From the NCBI GenBank assembly GCA_941918925.1, contig OW799235.1:38028701-38092700 (forward strand): a DNA stretch of 64,000 nt, in the 5' to 3' direction. The notes under the pieces were generated by a model, which was not told the origin of the DNA, made no database searches, and saw only the letters and a list, made by a program, of their open reading frames with translations. This DNA is from Phyto melanocephala (lineage: Eukaryota; Arthropoda; Insecta; Diptera; Rhinophoridae). The position numbers were made by a program, and so were the translations under genes. Positions 9,411-21,745 of this stretch are shown piece by piece; within the stretch, counting starts at the first letter, position 1, and every line of letters begins with the position of its first letter.

Positions 9411-10761
9411 AAATGTCAAGGATTTGTAACAAATCTTCAAATTTATTTTGTTACGTTTGTGGCAATCTAACTTTAAGTTCTCAACGGGAGACAATATCTT
9501 CCAAGCTTAAAGATGCTTATCGCCGTTATTTTGGGTTTCCTATCGATGCTAGAGATAAAAATTGGCTGCCGAAAATATGTTGTAGTAGCTGTGGTAAGTC
9601 TTTAAGAGGTTGGTTAATAGGAAGTCATAAGTCTTTATGAAGCCGTTTATGAAGCCGCTTATGAAGCCAGCGATTTGGAGTGAACCACAAAATCATCAAA
9701 ATGATTGCTACTTTTGCCATACTAAAACACGTGGGCTTACCAAAAAAACCAAAAATAAAGTTACATATCCAAATACTTCATGCGTCAAACGACCAGTTTT
9801 CCAGTTTACAATTAAATTTTTACCTCCATTGCCTCCTACAGACGATGAAGAAGATGGGCTTTCTGCAGCAAATGAATCCACTTACGCCAGCATGGGTGTT
9901 TCTTCACATTCATTTGGGAGTCCAACGATTACACCTTATTTTCCGAATTAAACTGATATGAATAACTTAGTACGTAAATTAGGGCTTTAAAAAAAAAACA
10001 AGTCTGAGCTTCTTGCAACACAATTAAAAGAAGGAAATTTGGTGCAAAAGGACGTTAATGTCTCGTACTTTCGAAATAAAGAACAACCTTTTTTGAGTTA
10101 TTTTAGCAGAGAGGAAGGTTTGGTATTTTGCGATAATGCTGATGGACTTTTGCGACAACTGTGTTTTAGTCATAAATCTGAGGATTGGCGGCTTGTTATT
10201 GATTCATCCAATACAAGTTTGAAGGCCGTTTTACTTCACAATGGCAACAAATTTCCATTAGTCCCACTCGCGTATGCAAGAAATATGAAAGAAAACTATT
10301 GTAGCATGAAGATGATACTACAAAAAATTTTTATATTCCCATTACTCATGGAACGTTAGTGCAGATTTGAAAGTCGTAGCAATGTTAAATGGATTGCAAA
10401 GTGGATATACTAAGTTTTGTTGCTTCTTATGTAAATGGGATAGCCGCGCAAAAGAAAAACACTACAATGTTAAAATTTGACCGAAAAGAGTAAATTTTAT
10501 TCCAGGAAAAAAAATATAGCAGAAGAGCCTTTAAATCAAAAGGAACAAACTCTTCTAAAGCTAGGCCTAATGAAAAATTTTGTCAAAGCAATGAACAAGG
10601 ATGGTGAAGCCTTCCTATACATTAAGAGCAAATTTCCTAGAATCAGAGATGCTAAAGTAAAAGAAGGCATATTTGTAGGTCCACAAATACGACAGCTTAT
10701 GATGGACGAGGTCTTCAGAACGAAATTGTATGATGTGGACAAAAGGGCATGGGCAGCTTAA
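9411..10761 (+). pseudogene. Decayed Cys-rich gene of a multicopy arthropod family
   Basis: Starts MSRICNKSSNLFCYVCGN and shows C-x2-C pairs at the front (FCYVC, ICCSSC) and again later (CYFC), suggesting a zinc-binding N-terminus. In order follow RDKNWLPKICCSSC, WSEPQNHQNDCYFCHTKTRG, an acidic segment around TDDEEDG, RLVIDSSNTSLKAVLLHNGN, LKVVAMLNGLQSGYTKFCCF, CKWDSRAKEKHY and LGLMKNFVKAMNKDGEAF. It stops shortly after KRAWAA, where I expect more protein. I recall this set of motifs from many near-identical predicted proteins in arthropod genomes and suspect a transposase-like origin; the function is not known to me. At least four frame changes or stops (near 9595, 9953-9990, 10355 and 10478) make this copy dead. 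Confidence 0.7.
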
Positions 10762-11199
10762 GCAACTTTTTTATTTTAAAAATGTTTCCTAAATAAAAAT
10801 TAATAATTCTTAACAAAATTTTTGTGTTATTTTAAATAAAATAGCCTGTAAATATTTAAATTTTTTATTGTAATTTGAAGTTATCTACGGGTGATGACAG
10901 GGTGGGTGCTTTAAGCAAGGCGATGCTACAAAATTACAATCTGGCAAATTTTTTTGCTTGTATTTGGTTTTGTTGTACGAAAATAGATAGAAGTAAAGAG
11001 TTGCCATTCATTGTTGCTACAAGTCGCTTTAGTGCGCCCACTCTGACGTTGTTTGCTGCATTACACATATTTGGTCAATATTGGGTACCTGCGGTAAATT
11101 GACAATAAAATCTACAATTTTTAACCGATTTTTATGGTTTATGGCTTTTTTTATTTCCAAGATAAGAAGCTCTCAGAAAAAAGCTTAAAATGTTGAATA
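10762..11199. other. Non-coding AT-rich stretch
   Basis: No gene, RNA or repeat recognised. Short reading frames here have no recognisable motif. Confidence 0.5.
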
Positions 11200-11565
11200 T
11201 TTGCCTTACATTTTTTAAATTTCATTTTTAAATTGAAAAATATTACGAATTTTGCACGAAAAAAATGTTTTTTTCTCCATAAATTTCTAAATAACTCCAA
11301 AACGATAAGAGATAGAGAAAAATTTAATTCCATTAAAATAAATACAATTTTGTTACACATTTTTGGTGTTTTATTTTTAAAAATCGGATGACTAATTCTC
11401 GAGTTTAGAGGGAAAAATTTGCCACGCCCATAAAAAAAATCCTGATCTGATGGAAAAAAACCGACAACGGATTTGAGTTCAGCGCATCAAAATCCATATA
11501 GTCCATAGTTTTATTAAATGGGAAGACAAAAAATTATTTTTTGCAGAGCAGTGTAATTGGTCAGT
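11200..11565 (+). repeat. Dispersed repeat, inverted partner at 48600-49010
   Basis: Contains ATTTCTAAATAACTCCAAAACG, AAAATCGGATGACTAATTCT, TTGCCACGCCCATAAAA, GGGAAGACAAAAAATTATTTT and, at the end, TTGCAGAGCAGTGTAAT. The reverse complement of 48600-49010 has the same elements in the same order. Both contain CATCAAAATCCATATAGTC. No coding capacity. Confidence 0.7.
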
Positions 11566-13327
11566 AGTATTGGTGACAGAGTCAATAGTAAATCAGTACT
11601 GTTTCACTATAGAAATTTTCTGCAGGAATGTTATAGGACTTTACTAAATTTTAAACCAATCCTCGTTTAGTAGCAGACGTTTACACAGATACGCACACAT
11701 ACACTTAAGTACATATTACTATAAAATCTTATAAAAATACCAAAACGCTTTGGAAATTAAGTACAAAACTTTACATTTATTGTAAAAAATCTAATATTAC
11801 GGTTTTCCTTGAAGGGTGGGAGTAAAGTTTGTTAGTGCCATGGAATTGTATTATTCCTTTAAAATGACTTGTAAAACTGTGTGTGTGTACTTTTCTATTT
11901 ATTTTTATTTTGGTTTAACTTCATCAGCATCCTTGATGAAAGGTAACAACAACACCAATGTCGTCATTTTCCTTATTCCGTCTTTTACGATAACAACGTT
12001 TAAAAAATTTCAATTTTCTCCTGAGCTTTTTTTTAATTTCCATTATTTTTTTTTCTTTTTTTTTTTCTTTGTAAATATTAAATATTTTTGTAAATTTATT
12101 ATAAAGTATTTTAATGTATTTTTTAGATTTTTTTTTATTTTATATTTTGAAAAATGTCTATTCATTTTTTGTAACTTTTTAATATTAAATGTTTTCCGTA
12201 AATTTGCTATAATGTGTTTGTGTATAAATATGTATGTATGTCGTGTTTGTATTCCCCTTAAAGTCTCCTCATCATCATTGAAGGCATCACCTGTTTTAAC
12301 AATGAACGTTTTGTGTTATTCATGAAAAATATAAGGAGCTTTTATTTTTGTTACAATGATTGTGCTATTAAAGTGCTTCGATTTATATAAAGGCAAACAG
12401 AAATTAATGTGTCTTTTGATATGATGTGAAAGTCAAGCCACTTGATTTTTCCTTTATATGCGAGTTATTATATTTCAGGTTACTCAATGGTTTTCTCCTG
12501 CACTTATGTAGGTAGAAATAAAAACAATTTATAAATTAGTGTAAAATATTATATTTGGGAAACTCAAGCCATCTCTAAGCCATGAGAAAGCACAAATTGG
12601 GAAGTGCTTGTAAATATGTGTCTGTTTGTATGTACATATAGTCAGTTACACATGTAATACATATTGCGAAGTAATGTGTGAGTTGTTAAAAGTAAAAATC
12701 ATATATTTCGGCTTTAATCGTCTTACAAATTTAAAATATTAAATTTGTCAATGCGCTTTTTTTCGTATACACTGTTAGTGTCAAGGAGAAAACAAGCAGA
12801 ATGATTTAGAAAAAAACTGATATAAGAACCGACTAACACAACAAATTATATCCAGTAACTTTCAAAAACTAAACAATTGAGAAAACAACAAACAATTATC
12901 TTATACTTCGTGTTTGAAAATGTATCAAAACAGAAAAACATACATTCATGTTGTTTCTTCTAATTGTTTTAGAATTATTGGTCCAGCACATTATGTCAAT
13001 GCAAAAAAACAAAAATCTGCAAGCGATCCTTCTAACCATTTTCCATTGTACCGCTTTTCTCAATGCAACATGTCTTAGTTGAATCACAATATAAAAAAAC
13101 GTCATTTAGTTGAATTTAAAAAAATTTAATTGTTAATTATTTGCTAGTAAATATTTGGATCAAAATCGGACTAATCGTTCTCCAGTTATGACCTCCATAT
13201 TTCGTGCGAAATATTAGGCATGTCCATAAAAAATCTGAGCTAGATAGGAAAAAACTGAAAACTGCAAACTTTTGTAAATAAAATTTATTATGATTTATTA
13301 TTAATCAAAAGAAAAATTAAAATTGTA
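11566..13327. other. Non-coding AT-rich stretch with T-rich tract
   Basis: No gene recognised. Around 12000-12180 there is a strongly T-rich tract; the long reading frame across it (11816-12325) encodes only phenylalanine-rich low-complexity sequence and is rejected. The rest shows no repeat shared with the window. Confidence 0.5.
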
Positions 13328-13471
13328 CTAAAATTTTGTATCAGCAAAGCATTTAACGCATAGGCCAATATCGCACTTTTTACAAACCGTACGACCAATT
13401 ATTTTGCACAACTCTCCCGTGCAACGACGTTTATAGAATACAGGATTTACATAGTGTTCTTTACCATCATA
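13328..13471 (-). pseudogene. C-terminal zinc domain of a piggyBac-like transposase
   Basis: A 47-codon minus-strand frame ending in a stop contains HYVNPVFYKRRCTGELCKII and RTVCKKCDIGLCVKCF, i.e. C-x4-C...C-x2-C...C-x2-C. This RRC...C...CxxC...LCVxCF pattern is the usual cysteine-rich tail of piggyBac-derived transposases, where it is followed closely by the stop codon as here. The preceding 50 bases upstream are out of frame, so only the tail survives. It differs clearly from the tail of the intact element at 5590, so it comes from another lineage. Confidence 0.6.
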
Positions 13472-13544
13472 TCATATGATATTTTCTTTTCAATCCTCCT
13501 CATAGCGTCTTTTCCGTAGGCAGCTGGCCTAAATTCTAATATTC

Positions 13545-13700
13545 ATTGGACGAAATTTTTGGAAGAATAAAGGACTATATTAAAATATCTAAGTTGAGTT
13601 TTTTGGCAGAAACGCCAAATGAAATTTAAAAGCTCATACAACCGACAAAATTTGAGGTATGATGATAAAATTTCGTTCATATAACTCTCTAGTCAATGTC
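13545..13700 (-). mobile_element. INE-1-like repeat fragment
   Basis: Matches the inner part of the repeat at 8474-9290 (counterpart about 9095-9285): AATAAAGGACTATATTAAAATATCT, GCAGAAAC, CATACAACCGACAAAATTTGAGG and GATGATAAAATTTCGTTCATATA. Ends abruptly at 13694 where another repeat starts. Confidence 0.65.
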
Positions 13701-14180
13701 ACTTGCACGCAAAGAAAAACCATGGCTACGACATGATCACGATGGTCATATTATTTTCTCTATACCGATGTTTGGTTGCCGAAAACAAGTAATAGTTAAA
13801 TTCATATATTTTGTCACGATAACCAAGCATTTGTTTGCATTGTATCATTTAATGTTTATTTTTCGATATGGTTGTCGTTTAAAAATAGTATGATTAAAAA
13901 AAAACTAATTAGACAAAAAAATTAATTCAAAAGCATTAAAAATTAAAAATAATCATTAAATAATAGGTGAAACAACAGTATGATTAGAAAGCAATCAAGC
14001 AATGATTTTTTATAATGATATTTTGATTTCAACTCTTCTTCTTCTAGCTGAATAAATTTTTATTATTTTAAAAATGAGCTTAAATGTCATTTTGACTCTC
14101 GTCCCAACGGGCGGAACGAAAATTTATGATATTATAACAATATGACACTTATGACTTTTTGTGAATACAGCAAACATAAG
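13694..14180 (+). repeat. Dispersed repeat with CACGCAAAGA end, copy 1
   Basis: Begins GCACGCAAAGAAAAACCATG and continues with ACGACATGATCACGATGGTCAT, ATGTTTGGTTGCCGAAAAC and ACAACAGTATGATTA. The same sequence runs through 32148-32460 and resumes near 33065, where the partner is split by extra DNA. The partner ends TCTTTGCGTG, an inverted match to the start, which suggests short terminal inverted repeats; this copy lacks a clear right end. Confidence 0.65.
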
Positions 14181-14350
14181 ATTCTCAAAAAACAAACATG
14201 TGAATTCACCTATTATAAATTGTTCTAATATATATTGAATTAATTGAATGTTTTTTTTGTAAATGTAATAAAAAGTAAATGTAACTCGATAAACATAATT
14301 ATTTTTTTCAGTTTTAACAGTCTGTACATTAAAATTTTCTGTAGTGCAAA

Positions 14351-14370
14351 TCTATATATATAAAAGTGAA

Positions 14371-14427
<57 letters not shown>

Positions 14428-15248
14428 GCTATAGACTCCGAAACTGTAAAACCGATCGGACTCAAACTTTGGCAAGTTGTTGGACACATACCAGGGAGTG
14501 TTTATGGGTGGAAAAAAGTGGGCGGGGCCACGCCCATAAAAATTAGTTATCAGTTTTAGCTACTTGCACTTGACCGATTTTTCTGAAACTTTGCACACAT
14601 ATCGAGCTGTCATGACTAAATAATTTCGTGATAAGAAAAGTGGGCGGGGCCACGCCCCTAAAAAAGTTTTAATTTTGAGGTACTTGCACTGGACCGATTT
14701 TTCTGAAACTTTGCACACATATTAAGCTGTCGTGACTTTATAATTTTGTGATTAAAAAAGTGGGCGGGGCCACGCCCATAAAAAAAGGGTACAATTTTGA
14801 GGTACTTGCACCAGACCGATTTTTCTGAAACTTTGCACACATATTGAGCTGTCATGACTAAATAATTTTGTGATTAGAAAAGTGGGCAGTGCCACGCCTA
14901 TAAAAAAAAGGTATCATTTTGAGGTACTTGCACTTGACCGATTATTCTGAAACTTTGCACACATATTGAACTGTTATGACTTTACAATTTCGTGATTAAA
15001 AAAGTGGGCAGGGCCACGCCCATAAAAAAAATTTTAATTTTGAGGTACTTGCACTGGTCCGATTCTTCTGAAACTTTGCACACATATTGAGCTGTTATGA
15101 CTTTACAATTTCGTGACTAGAAAAGTGGGCAATGCCACGCCCATAAAAAAATTATAATTTTTAGGTTTTTGCACTTGATATTCAATTAAAATTCAGAATG
15201 CATTTCGATTCATTAAGGGGCGTAGCAACGCGCGCCGGGTTTGGCTAG
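14351..15248 (+). mobile_element. Helitron, family 1, complete non-autonomous copy
   Basis: Starts A|TCTATATATATAAAAGTG (14351) and ends GCGCGCCGGGTTTGGCTAG|T (15248), the TC...CTAG termini and A/T insertion context of a Helitron. The body is mostly a direct repeat of ~121 bp, six units, each with GTGGGC(G/A)GGGCCACGCCC, ACTTGCAC...GACCGATTTTTCTGAAAC and TTTGCACACATATTGAGCTG (at about 14518, 14640, 14760, 14881, 15005 and 15125). No Rep/helicase sequence. Of the family-1 copies here it is the longest. Confidence 0.9.
14375..14425 (+). repeat. (TG)n microsatellite in Helitron
   Basis: About 25 uninterrupted TG units at the same place where other copies of this Helitron have shorter runs (2290-2300, 7949-7961, 43339-43357 as CA). 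Confidence 0.97.
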
Positions 15249-16744
15249 TATTATTATACAAGTCAGTACTCTTAGATTCATATACATTATAGATGTACTT
15301 ACTACGTATGCCATTTAACATCGTTCTTGATACGACCTTTAGTTGCTTTTTTTATATACTGATGTAAAAAGAAACAGTGTTACGTATATGTACTTCATAC
15401 ATACATACATACGTTTTAACATGAATGAGGATTGACAGTAACATCATCAACAATCTCGTATATTGCTTATACTACGCTACATTTAACATAAGTAATTACC
15501 TTAAACTTAAATGAAACGCAAAATTCCATTTTACCAAAAAAAAACACACAAAAAAAAGAAAGAAAGAAAATACTACTACCGAACATCGTATGTACAAAAA
15601 GAATTAATGGAAGAGAAAACATTGAACAGACAATTAAACATTTTACATATTACTCCTTTGATAAAAAAAAATATGACACACAAAATATGTCTTGCAACTT
15701 AACCAAACTAAATTTTACCAGGGTATTTTAACATTTCATACGAGCGTTGAATCTCTTTATGGCTTGAGAGCAGTCAAACTAGGCCATTAAAAATGTGCAC
15801 ATCAGAGATTGACATTGTTTAAATGATTTTTTTTTTGCCAAACATGTAGGTACACTAGTGCTAAAACTTTTTAATATTTGTTTGAAAATATTAAAATTGG
15901 CATACTATAGTCGAATAGTCCACTCAATGTTATGAAGGGATTTGCTTTTACTTTTTCGTTGGCGTCAAAAAATTTCACGCATCTGCGATGAAGTTTCAAA
16001 TATGTTTGCAACAAAGTAGCGTTGTAATTTATTTAAATAAAACGGAAAACAAAAAAAAACCGCATATATGAAAATTTTTCTTAAAAGATTTAAAAAGTCA
16101 AAACTGCTTTCTTAAACTTAGGATACAAGATGCTTCATTATTCAAATATCAGCAAAGATAGATGCAGGATATATTTCTTTCCATCTTGCAAATCTGCACG
16201 TACTTAAAACTTAAAATTTGTATCCCATAATAATAATGAAAGGATGCTATAAAACTGTTGTTTTTGTTTGTTCATTATAATACAACCATTGCATGTGAAG
16301 TTAAAAAATAACTTGTTATTGCTAAAAATTCCTTTTGTATTGATTTAGAAAAAATAGTGCCTCGTGGTACTATGCGAAAATTGACTTTATCGCTCTAATG
16401 TACACATATTAGGTTGTTCGACGTACTTTAACAAACATTAAACTTAAAAACTAAAAATTTGTTGAACAATTTTTTTTTAGCAAAAGCAGAGGTCCAAGCT
16501 GTTGGTAGAACAACGGCGTGATGGCGGCTAAGTGCAAAAATTACCGGCGGTAGATTGGAGCTGGTTTAAGAAATTATTAAAATAAAAAAAAAAAAACGGA
16601 AAATAAGTGTTTTAACGAAATAAGTAGGTTTTGCGTTAATCATATTGTGCAGTCATATCTTTACGATTACAAAAACTTAGCATTCCACTATTTTATATAA
16701 CAAGAGTATTGATCCAGGATATATTTTAGTAAAACCCAATATAT
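15249..16744. other. Non-coding AT-rich stretch
   Basis: No gene recognised. A short TACA microsatellite lies near 15398-15412. Short frames, including a lysine-rich one at 15511-15702, have no motif. Confidence 0.5.
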
Positions 16745-17175
16745 TAAATTTTAATGTGAATCATTTTTATTTTGGCTTAAGTTCATTTATTTAATTTTAT
16801 AATTCAACATGTTCATAACGAAAATGTATTAAGAATATAAAATAATATGAACATGTTGAATAAAGAATTGTTATTTGATAGGTGAAGTAAAAATTCAACA
16901 AAGATTTGAAAATTAATACTAAGATTCACTAACTCAAATTTCATTGAATTGTAACATAAATAGGAATTTTCAGTTACATAGTAGTATACCGATAAAGAGT
17001 GCAGATGATGAAATCGTAGCTGATTTCGAAAATGCATTCCACTCGGCTAATATCGGAAATAATTTTAGAAAGAATATTCTTAAAAATGGTTACAATTTAA
17101 TTTAATTTGAATTATAAAATTAAATAAAATAATAAATGAACTACAGCCAAAATAAAAATGATTCACATTAAAATT
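16745..17175. mobile_element. Foldback element with ~60-bp inverted arms
   Basis: Left arm 16745-16806 (TTTTAATGTGAATCATTTTT, ATTTTGGCT, AGTTCATTTATT, AATTTTATAATTCAA) is the inverted match of 17109-17175, with a 9-bp indel. A second, perfect 15-bp inverted pair sits at 16802-16816 and 16847-16861. The interior segment GATGATGAAATCGTAGCTGA, then TTTCGAAAATGCATTCCACT, also occurs in the foldback element at 20911-21501, so the two are related. Confidence 0.8.
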
Positions 17176-19861
17176 AAATAAAGAAAAAGTTCGAATAAAA
17201 TATAAATATAAAACTCAATATAATTCCTTATATCAAACCTAATAATGATTAAACTATTTTCACGTTATCATACAGAAACTTCTGTTTTTTTATAATAGAA
17301 AATTAAATTGATTTCGTATTACCATATAGGCACGAATGAAAGCGAGTTGAAAAAACAACGATTTATGTTAATATGTTTTTCTTGTAATTTTTAGTGCAGC
17401 CGTAATATATTATACTCTATTGTTTGATTGCGGACATAACAGAGTTATTTTTAATCTTTTTCATGCAAACTTAGTGTTAAGCCCCCTTTTACAATAGAAA
17501 AACTGAAAAGCAGACAGTCGAAATTTGGTAGCAACGGGTGGAAGTGCATAGTACTCATTTATATCTCTTTAATTTTTTTATTTATTTTTTCATATTATTT
17601 TTTTATCTCATCATCTCTTTAGTAGTTCGTTATACGACAGCGAAAAAAATTAGAAAAATAAATTTCTTAATTGTAAAAATTTTAGGAAGTTTTAAAAGAG
17701 AATGAGACAAATATATGCCTCTCATATCTAGTTTATAAAAAGCATTTAACGCCATCACTTCAGATAGGCTGATGCGGTTCATCCGAACAAAATAATTCGG
17801 CGACGGCGGTAAGCCGGCTGGGGGCATATCAACCTGGACCTCTAAACAACAGCTGTACAATTTTGACGTTTTTTTCGGGCTTGAAATGTGGTTTTTTGCG
17901 TTCCAGCAAATTTTGGTAAATTTATCGTTTTCTGAGAGAATTTTTTGTTTACTCTCATTTTACCGGACTTTACGTCGAACAAACCTATTGTCTGCTTCAG
18001 TTGAAAATTTTTTGATTTTTCTACTCAACTCCATACTATTTAATTAGTGAGAGTGATGAGTATAATGAAACACAGAAACTACGGTATAAAATTTCTCTTT
18101 TATGTTATTTTAAAACGTAATAAGTTTGTTCAAATTTCATTTTGTCAACTAGCAATGAACGATGAAGTAAATGAACGTCATGTCAGCACAACAAACTTTT
18201 TTTTATAGTTTTGTACGCATTTTCTTCTTTTTTTCAATTTACTGAATAAGAACAAAAATTTTATCAAAAATCTACGAATATGCTGTTCTCTGCTGAACAT
18301 ACTATTGTAGTTTCTATATTTTTTTTTCTTTTTGGTTTAAGTATTTACAAGCATGCAAAGTAGTTAAACATTTTATTTCTTTGATAAGATTAATAACATA
18401 AAATATTATCTAATTAAGTTTCGTAAGGTCTGTATGGCTGATCCATATCTAATTTGTTCTTATAAAAAGACGTAATTTGACTCTTAAACAGCTCCTTTCT
18501 TTTATATTTTGACAACCTTTAAATGGTTATTGTAATAATAACTTGATAAAAATCAAACATTTAAGAATAACGATATATTAACCAGCACACAAATGTGTAA
18601 CTAGTTCAATGTGAATAACATTTTTCATGACTTCTAACTCATAAGTGCAAAAAGAGTCATGAATAATGCCTTCACATGCACTTTTGATTTAGAAGACATA
18701 AAAGTTTAAATAGTGCAACACATTTTTGGTGGGCACAGCCCAATATAGCGATCTTAATTGTTTATATTTATGTGTTATTATTCCGTGTTAACTAATATTT
18801 ATTATTTTTTGTTCATACATAAAATAAAACTGTTGCAATATTAGGTTCTTTGGAAAATCTTGTAATCCTACGAAAAAATTCAATTGTAATTAATCTTGCT
18901 GCCCAATATTTCATTTTCATTATGAATTTTATGCTTAAAAGTCTTTATATCATATTATATTTGCAGAAAGGATTTAAACTAGTACCCTGAATTATCCTTC
19001 TAATTGTAAGCTAGTTAAGACGTTCGTTTTGTTCATTCACTTATTTATTCATTTGTTCAACCCAGCCATTCATCTATCCATTAGAATTTTGTATAAAGTT
19101 TTATAATTAAGCTGTCAGAACAGTAGAACGTTAAAAGTAATTTAGTAGCAAAACATATTTTTCGTACTTTCGTACACACATACATCATTTTATAGCCTCT
19201 ATAGAATTGTATATTCATCTTTTCATTCCTACTTTGTTTTTGGACTACATAGTTTGTATGTATGTATGCACGTAAGTATGTATATTCATTTCATGCACCT
19301 AAGAATTCTTTGAATTCATGTCGTAATGGCTTTGTGGTATTTTATACATAGGTTCCAAATTTAAATTATATGGTTTGATACACGCACACAAAAGTTTTTT
19401 CAAGTCTTAATGCTTTTTCATTTTATTTTACTTTACTTTTTCTTACTTTTGCATTTGTTAATGAACACCCATAAAAAAGTTTGTTAAATTGCTTACGATT
19501 TAACTTAAATGGATATGAGAATATTTATACGTGAAAATGCATGTAACAGATACATAAAGAAGAAGAAACTCATATCAATATGATTTTGTCTCTATTGCCA
19601 TGTAATGAAAACGCCCTGCTTTTAAGAAAACAAACAATGGGGCATTGTAGATAATTACTTTTTATCTAAAATTTAAGAAGTGGCTAAGACAAAGATGCCA
19701 TCAAGTCTACGCTTCATATTTAAGTGGGAAGTGAAAGTAGATTCTAACTGTTTTATTTCATATACGTATTGATATACAATAAACATGAATACAAATTTAA
19801 AACACTTACGGCGATTTTCACAAGGTACAATTAAACAATTTATCAACTGGATTAATGAAAA
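17176..19861. other. Non-coding AT-rich stretch
   Basis: About 2.7 kb with no recognised gene, RNA or repeat shared with the window. Short microsatellite-like runs (TATGTATGTA near 19256) only. Confidence 0.5.
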
Positions 19862-20600
19862 CAAGTAAGAGCACTATATTCGGCTGTGCCAAATTTTTGA
19901 ATTCCACCACCAATTTTGTCTACTTTTATAGCTTAAAATTTTATTATTTTGTTATTAACAGTAATCGCTGTGGAATAATATCTTTATACTAAAATATGAA
20001 TTACTTTCTTTGTGCAACATCGATTTGCTATTAATTTATTTTCTTAAATTTATTCTTACAATGAAAGCTTAAGTATTTCTATATTAGTATACAATATTCA
20101 ATATTGACCTAAACTAAAGAGTATAACTTGGAAGACAAAGGTATTCAAAAAATAATATTTTCTTGTGTGAGCATGGCACCTCCTACTCTAAAAATAATAT
20201 AATTCATGTTTGAATTTAACTTGTATAATCCATTAGAAAGCTATTTTTGTCCATATAGAAATAATAAGAATTTAAGATAACGTGTAATAAAATCAACCCG
20301 AAAGCTTTATATTTGCAATTCCATCATCATCCTTCTAATTTTTCTGGTCTTATATGCTTTTGAGATTCATTGATATTGGTATATGTGAGAGAGTAGTCAA
20401 AGTAGTTTGTTTTTATCTTTCAAAATCTTTGTCCATAGAGAAATTATCTGAATTTAAGAAAAGGCTCCTTAGTTTCTGGATGTAGTTTTGTGTGTATTGG
20501 GAACACACAAAATTGTAGGATGTGAATGGGGGTGGCCAATGTCAAAATATTTACTTTTGAGAAAATTGGAATTGAACTTTAATATTTATAGATGCTTTCA
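19862..20600 (+). mobile_element. INE-1-like repeat (long subfamily), partial
   Basis: Opens AACAAGTAAGAGCACTATATTCGGCTGTGCC and continues CCACCACCAATTTTGTCTAC, TTTTATTATTTTGTTATTAAC and ATCTTTATACTAAAATATGA, as at 45246. The right part decays and has no terminal hairpin. Near 20533-20617 a 12-bp inverted pair TGGCCAATGTCA / TGACATTGGCCA is present. Confidence 0.75.
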
Positions 20601-20910
20601 TAGTGACATTGGCCAGTATTTTATTTATGAAGCTGTTCTGGGTTAAGTATGACTTCAGCTGTTTTACCATAATGAACTATGTAGAGCAAAATAACAAATC
20701 TAATGCAATGATTAATTCAAAAGAGCAAAAAAGTGACATTAGCCCATTTAGCTCCATGCCACAGAATTATAATAACTCAGAGACTTATCATAATTGTAAG
20801 GAAGAATGGTAAGTAGGTTTCAGTATATACTTACGTTACAATAATAAATAATTCAATAAATATAAATTAGCAAATTGAATTTTTATTTTTGTTGAACTTT
20901 TCTGTTTAAT

Positions 20911-21501
20911 CTAATATTCTTAATCAGGCTTGAGTTCATATTTTAATATTCTTTATTTTTAGAAAGAATTTTTAATTGTGATAAATGAAAGAATAAATCT
21001 TGAAAAATTATATTTTTATTTTTTATATTTTTTCAGTCAACATACCTCACAGAAAATAAAACAAATGATTATAAACATTGATTGTTAAAAACATTTATCT
21101 GTTCTTATCGCTACCTAACTGGTGGCTAGAGCAGGACAAAAATAGTGATATAAATGAAAGATAATAACAAACAAAAGTAAAAGGGTTTCTGTTTGGTTAA
21201 AATTTCAATCTAACTCATTGTGGTAAAATATATGAAATAGGAAAAACTAAAAATTAGTTACCGAATTCAATTTACATAAGTCCCGTGAGTTAAATAGATG
21301 ATATTTACAACCAACATGTAACCACCGATCAGAGAGTGCTGATGATGAAATCGTAGCTGGTTTCGAAAATGCATTCCACTCGGCTAGTGTCGGTAAAAAT
21401 ATAATTTTTCAAGATTTATTCTTTCATTTATCACAATTAAAAATTCTTTCTAAAAATAAAGAATATTAAAATATGAACTCAAGCCTGATTATGAATATTA
21501 G
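20911..21501. mobile_element. Foldback element with 108-bp near-perfect arms
   Basis: Left arm 20911-21018 and right arm 21394-21501 are reverse complements with one mismatch that I can see (TATTCTTAATC against TATTCATAATC). The ~375-bp loop contains GATGATGAAATCGTAGCTGG and TTTCGAAAATGCATTCCACT, shared with 16745-17175. No coding frame. The high arm identity implies recent formation or conversion between arms. Confidence 0.85.
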
Positions 21502-21745
21502 AAATTAGCAATGATATAATATAATATTTAAAAGAAATAATTTTAAATATATATGTCCAATTAAATTTGGACATGCCGCCGGTGTTGGCGTTAGCCAATA
21601 GGTGCATCTTTACTGGAAGTGATAGAACCTATACTAAATATTGAATGTCCTCAGCAAGTATTTTAGCGTTTGGTGGAGTTGAAAACGAGGATTGTTGGCT
21701 GTGTGGTAGTTACTGAGTTGATTCCTTTGCTTCAGGTTTTACTCG

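Noticed and set aside
11816..12325. 169-codon frame rich in phenylalanine and tyrosine
   Set aside because: It arises from a T-rich tract. No motif, no plausible start context, low complexity.
14344..14559. Frame with a long CVCVCV run, and the similar one at 43178-43366
   Set aside because: Translation of a TG/CA microsatellite in a Helitron.
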